5,416 nt of DNA from Nitrospiria bacterium (GTDB taxonomy: Bacteria > Nitrospirota > Nitrospiria > Nitrospirales > UBA8639), in contig JAUIKP010000264.1 in NCBI GenBank assembly GCA_030430725.1, forward strand, positions 1 through 5,416. Reading direction: 5' to 3'. Under the pieces are notes generated by a model. The model saw only the letters and a program-made list of their open reading frames with translations. It searched no databases and was not told the DNA's origin. Positions 5,396 through 5,416 of the stretch are shown here, piece by piece (the first letter of the stretch is position 1; every line of letters begins with the position of its first letter). The position numbers and the translations under genes were made by a program.

Positions 5396-5416
5396 GGTAT
5401 GGCCCGACGCTTAGTC

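Noticed and set aside
5399..5416. ATG-GCC-CGA-CGC at the right edge as a gene start on the plus strand
   Set aside because: Only six codons are visible and there is no properly spaced ribosome site.

Overview
The window looks like an ordinary chromosomal segment of a Gram-negative-type bacterium of middling GC (near 50 % by eye, not computed). The mixture fits a Nitrospira-like (Nitrospirota) or related aerobic/microaerobic lineage: a [2Fe-2S] thioredoxin-like ferredoxin next to a small 4Fe-4S ferredoxin, an exported cupredoxin joined to a eukaryote-like squalene synthase, and HtpX. That taxonomic guess comes from gene content alone and is weak. There are no signs of mobile elements, CRISPR arrays or phage.

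Layout. At the left edge, on the minus strand, is the 5' part of an alanine dehydrogenase gene (1-405, running off the window). A 202-bp divergent spacer separates it from a plus-strand three-gene redox cluster: a [2Fe-2S] Shethna/Fd4-type ferredoxin (608-952), an unrecognised 144-residue protein with a helical tail (1028-1462), and a small two-motif 4Fe-4S ferredoxin (1459-1737) that overlaps its predecessor by ATGA. This cluster meets, tail to tail with one base between the stops, a minus-strand pair: an exported cupredoxin (3217-2786) followed at once, in the same frame across one TAG, by a squalene/phytoene synthase (2782-1739).

A divergent spacer then leads to htpX on the plus strand (3431-4315), which ends in a strong, symmetric, probably bidirectional terminator (4337-4371). 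Facing it on the minus strand is a small STAS-fold protein (4798-4466) that lacks the phosphorylatable serine. About 480 bp without a convincing gene follow. The window closes with a minus-strand tRNA-Gly(CCC) with encoded CCA (5296-5370) and a possible downstream terminator.

How the genes work together. The two ferredoxins and the unknown protein between them are probably co-transcribed and may form a small electron-transfer unit; the partner enzyme is not visible here. The cupredoxin and squalene synthase are translationally adjacent and so probably co-expressed, although a periplasmic copper protein and a triterpene synthase have no obvious biochemical link. Alanine dehydrogenase, HtpX, the STAS protein and the tRNA look like independent units.

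I see no clearly new multi-gene system. The most unusual points are the Asn in place of a cluster Cys in the 4Fe-4S ferredoxin, the in-frame single-stop junction of cupredoxin and squalene synthase, the five-residue insertion in the copper loop, and the STAS protein without its serine.
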